DNA of 64,000 nucleotides from Labilibacter sediminis. Its GTDB lineage: Bacteria; Bacteroidota; Bacteroidia; Bacteroidales; Marinilabiliaceae. Location: positions 1-64,000 of the forward strand of contig NZ_VCHY01000009.1 in NCBI RefSeq assembly GCF_005877885.1, written 5' to 3'. The notes beneath the pieces were generated by a model that worked only from the letters and a program-made list of their open reading frames with translations, searched no databases and was not told the origin of the DNA. This document shows, piece after piece, positions 62,471 through 64,000 of this stretch (the stretch's first letter is position 1; each line of letters starts with the position of its first letter). A program made the position numbers and the translations under genes.

Positions 62471-63295
62471 TTAGAGTTTCAATAATCTTCCCATGTTTAA
62501 TCCTAGTATCTTATTTTTATCATCTTCTGACAACCATAGTTTTTTTATTCGGTTAATGCTTTTGCTAAGATTATCTTTTGATCCATATGGCGTATCTGTT
62601 CCCATTAGAATTCTTTCTACTCCAACATAATCTATCGCTTTTTGCAACCTCCTATCGGAAATCAGTTGTAACGGTGAAATATCAAAATATAAATTCTCAT
62701 CTTTATAAGATTTCTTTATAAATAACTCCAGACCAAATAAATGGGCAACTATCAGTTTAAGTTTTGGATGTTTTCTTTTGTATTCAATTAATTTGAGCAC
62801 ATCATTGTCAGAGTATAAATGTATAAACAATGGTAAATCTTGTTTTTCTGTCCAAATAGCTACTTTTTTAAAGAAGTCTGAATCAATCAAAAAACTCTCC
62901 CAGCATTGATGCATTTTTACTCCATGAAAAGCCCAATCATTATACTTTGTGTCCAAATAATCTGTTATATTCTCAATTCCAGTCGTTGCCCATATAAACT
63001 GTAGAATTCTATTGTTTGCTTTGTTTTTTAAATCATACACATATTCATTCCCTGCCGGAATATCTTTAACCTTCCCTGTCAGCTTCATTACCAGCTTTGT
63101 CAAATTGTTAGTTATTTTAACAACATTATAGTTGGGGAATTTTGAGGCAACATTTGGCAAAGAATATTCCGATTTACTATTCAGTTCTCCCGGTACCAGA
63201 ACAACTTTATCAACACCATTTTCATTAAGTGTTTTTAGAATACCTTCAGCGGTCAAGTATTTGCCGCAAGCATGAGCGTGACCATCAATTATCAT
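62471..63295 (-). CDS. Amidohydrolase-2 family metal-dependent hydrolase
   Basis: The 274-residue TIM-barrel enzyme shows DGHAH at residues 4-8 (first metal site), HGVKMHQCW, the strand FIHLYS, IVAHLFGLE and GTDTPYGSKDN near the C-terminus (the catalytic Asp). These are the metal and catalytic positions of amidohydrolase-2 proteins, which include decarboxylases and lactonases. The substrate is unknown. It starts 6 bp after the stop of the DUF4386 gene and is therefore in one operon with it. Confidence 0.82.
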   Translation of the reverse strand: MIIDGHAHACGKYLTAEGILKTLNENGVDKVVLVPGELNSKSEYSLPNVASKFPNYNVVKITNNLTKLVMKLTGKVKDIPAGNEYVYDLKNKANNRILQFIWATTGIENITDYLDTKYNDWAFHGVKMHQCWESFLIDSDFFKKVAIWTEKQDLPLFIHLYSDNDVLKLIEYKRKHPKLKLIVAHLFGLELFIKKSYKDENLYFDISPLQLISDRRLQKAIDYVGVERILMGTDTPYGSKDNLSKSINRIKKLWLSEDDKNKILGLNMGRLLKL

Positions 63296-63301
63296 AGCTG
63301 T

Positions 63302-64000
63302 TTACTTTACTTGTACCTCTCTCCTTAATCCAATAACCAAAAGCCATATACCCAATGCCACCTCTCCCAACATAGGCAATAAAAATATCGCTTCTACTGT
63401 TCTCATAAAATCTTTGTATTGAGGAAAAAGCAGGTTAGATGTTTTTGGGAAAATATATCCGATGAAGGCAATCATTAATATGATTCCAAAGACATTTGGG
63501 ATATGCTCAGATTTTAATGACAAACATCCAACAAAAAGAATATGAACTCCAAAAACAATCAGGCTTACAGCCCACATTGCATCAAAAGCATTCAGATAAA
63601 ACATTGTATTCTCGGCCATCCGGCCGGATGCTCCGGAAATTAATGGTTCTGCCTGATGAATAATTAGATGTACATAAATAAGATTTAGAATGGAAACAGC
63701 CAACATAGCTACATAGGCCAATCTAAACCATGCTGTAATTAATGAAAGGTTGCTTTTTACAGGCTTAAAAAACAGGTATAAACCCCAAGCGGCAAATAAA
63801 TCACAAATTAGTATAATTAGCCAGCTAAGCACTCCTATATTAAACTTTGTTTTTGCAGCCAAAATATTGTTTAACGTTTCAGACGCATCGCTTTTTACAA
63901 CTAAATTTTGAATTGTGACATCAGTAGCAATCACAGCTGCAATAGTCATAGCTATAATTGCAAAGCCTGATATTATTGCTGCCTGTTTTTGAGTTATTGT
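63302..64000 (-). CDS. DUF4386 membrane protein (cut by the window edge)
   Basis: The frame is open to the window end. An internal ATG lies at 63949, but the 17 codons before it are also open (ending QAAIISGFAIIA), so the true start is probably outside. The protein has about six helices and the DUF4386 pattern: an N-terminal helix, then ASETLNNILAAKTKFNIGVLSWLIIL, ICDLFAAWGLYLFFKPVKSN and LSLITAWFRLAYVAML. The family is of unknown function. It is coupled to the amidohydrolase gene by a 6-bp gap. Confidence 0.8.
   Translation of the reverse strand, partial: TITQKQAAIISGFAIIAMTIAAVIATDVTIQNLVVKSDASETLNNILAAKTKFNIGVLSWLIILICDLFAAWGLYLFFKPVKSNLSLITAWFRLAYVAMLAVSILNLIYVHLIIHQAEPLISGASGRMAENTMFYLNAFDAMWAVSLIVFGVHILFVGCLSLKSEHIPNVFGIILMIAFIGYIFPKTSNLLFPQYKDFMRTVEAIFLLPMLGEVALGIWLLVIGLRREVQVK

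Overview
This AT-rich window is a Bacteroidota chromosome segment, most like a marine or fermentative Bacteroidales/Marinilabiliales relative. The phylum call rests on exported TPR, OmpA and TonB-C-terminal proteins, a Reg_prop/Y_Y_Y sensor kinase, DUF2141 and VanZ-like/DUF2809 proteins, and a promoter of the TTG-N20-TAnnTTTG type. Indolepyruvate oxidoreductase (IorAB) points to anaerobic amino-acid catabolism. Nearly all genes lie on the minus strand. The plus-strand exceptions are an NTF2-like protein, a VOC protein, a sulfatase, the sensor kinase and two tRNAs.

Layout. Positions 1-11.3 kb hold a same-strand string of mostly orphan exported or membrane genes: TPR proteins, a putative zinc metallopeptidase, a YiiX-like permuted papain enzyme, DUF2809 and an OmpA/TonB protein. 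These are separated by recurring noncoding repeats. Two genes here are broken: a small lipoprotein split by a 175-bp TTAA-flanked palindrome, and a GH53 galactanase with one in-frame TGA. Positions 11.3-13 kb are gene-free and repeat-rich. At 13-16.5 kb are a duplicated-domain protein of unknown function and iorAB. At 17-25.7 kb are orphans, then a MATE transporter-gshF (glutathione) operon with a palindromic operator candidate. At 26.3-30.3 kb is an MFS/membrane/TRM11-like/double-GNAT operon. At 30.3-36.8 kb are VOC, HxlR, macrodomain, sulfatase and DUF2141 genes. At 37-41 kb are an Lgt-like protein with a beta-barrel-like tail and a three-gene operon encoding a SLATT/DUF5706-like membrane protein. 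A large sensor kinase follows. A 59-aa ORF next to it has ten octanucleotide repeats in its leader.

The most coherent candidate system is at 45-51 kb. A KamA-like radical-SAM aminomutase, both subunits of a 3-oxoacid CoA-transferase, a GSA-like class III aminotransferase and a thiolase lie in series on one strand. Together they could convert an alpha-amino acid to a beta-amino acid, then to a beta-keto acid, its CoA thioester, and finally acetyl-CoA plus a shorter acyl-CoA. The substrate is not known from sequence.

Positions 51.8-64 kb carry a TonB-CTD protein, a membrane-bound AraC/TolB/TPR regulator, an SGNH esterase, an S41 protease, a 41-bp tandem repeat, purC, a TPR lipoprotein, tRNA-Trp and tRNA-Ser, membrane proteins, an amidohydrolase and a DUF4386 gene cut by the window edge.

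The window is unusually rich in dispersed noncoding repeats, called A to E here. Family A has five copies of 174-175 bp, all bounded by TTAA or a one-base variant. It looks like a MITE, because excising one copy restores a reading frame exactly.
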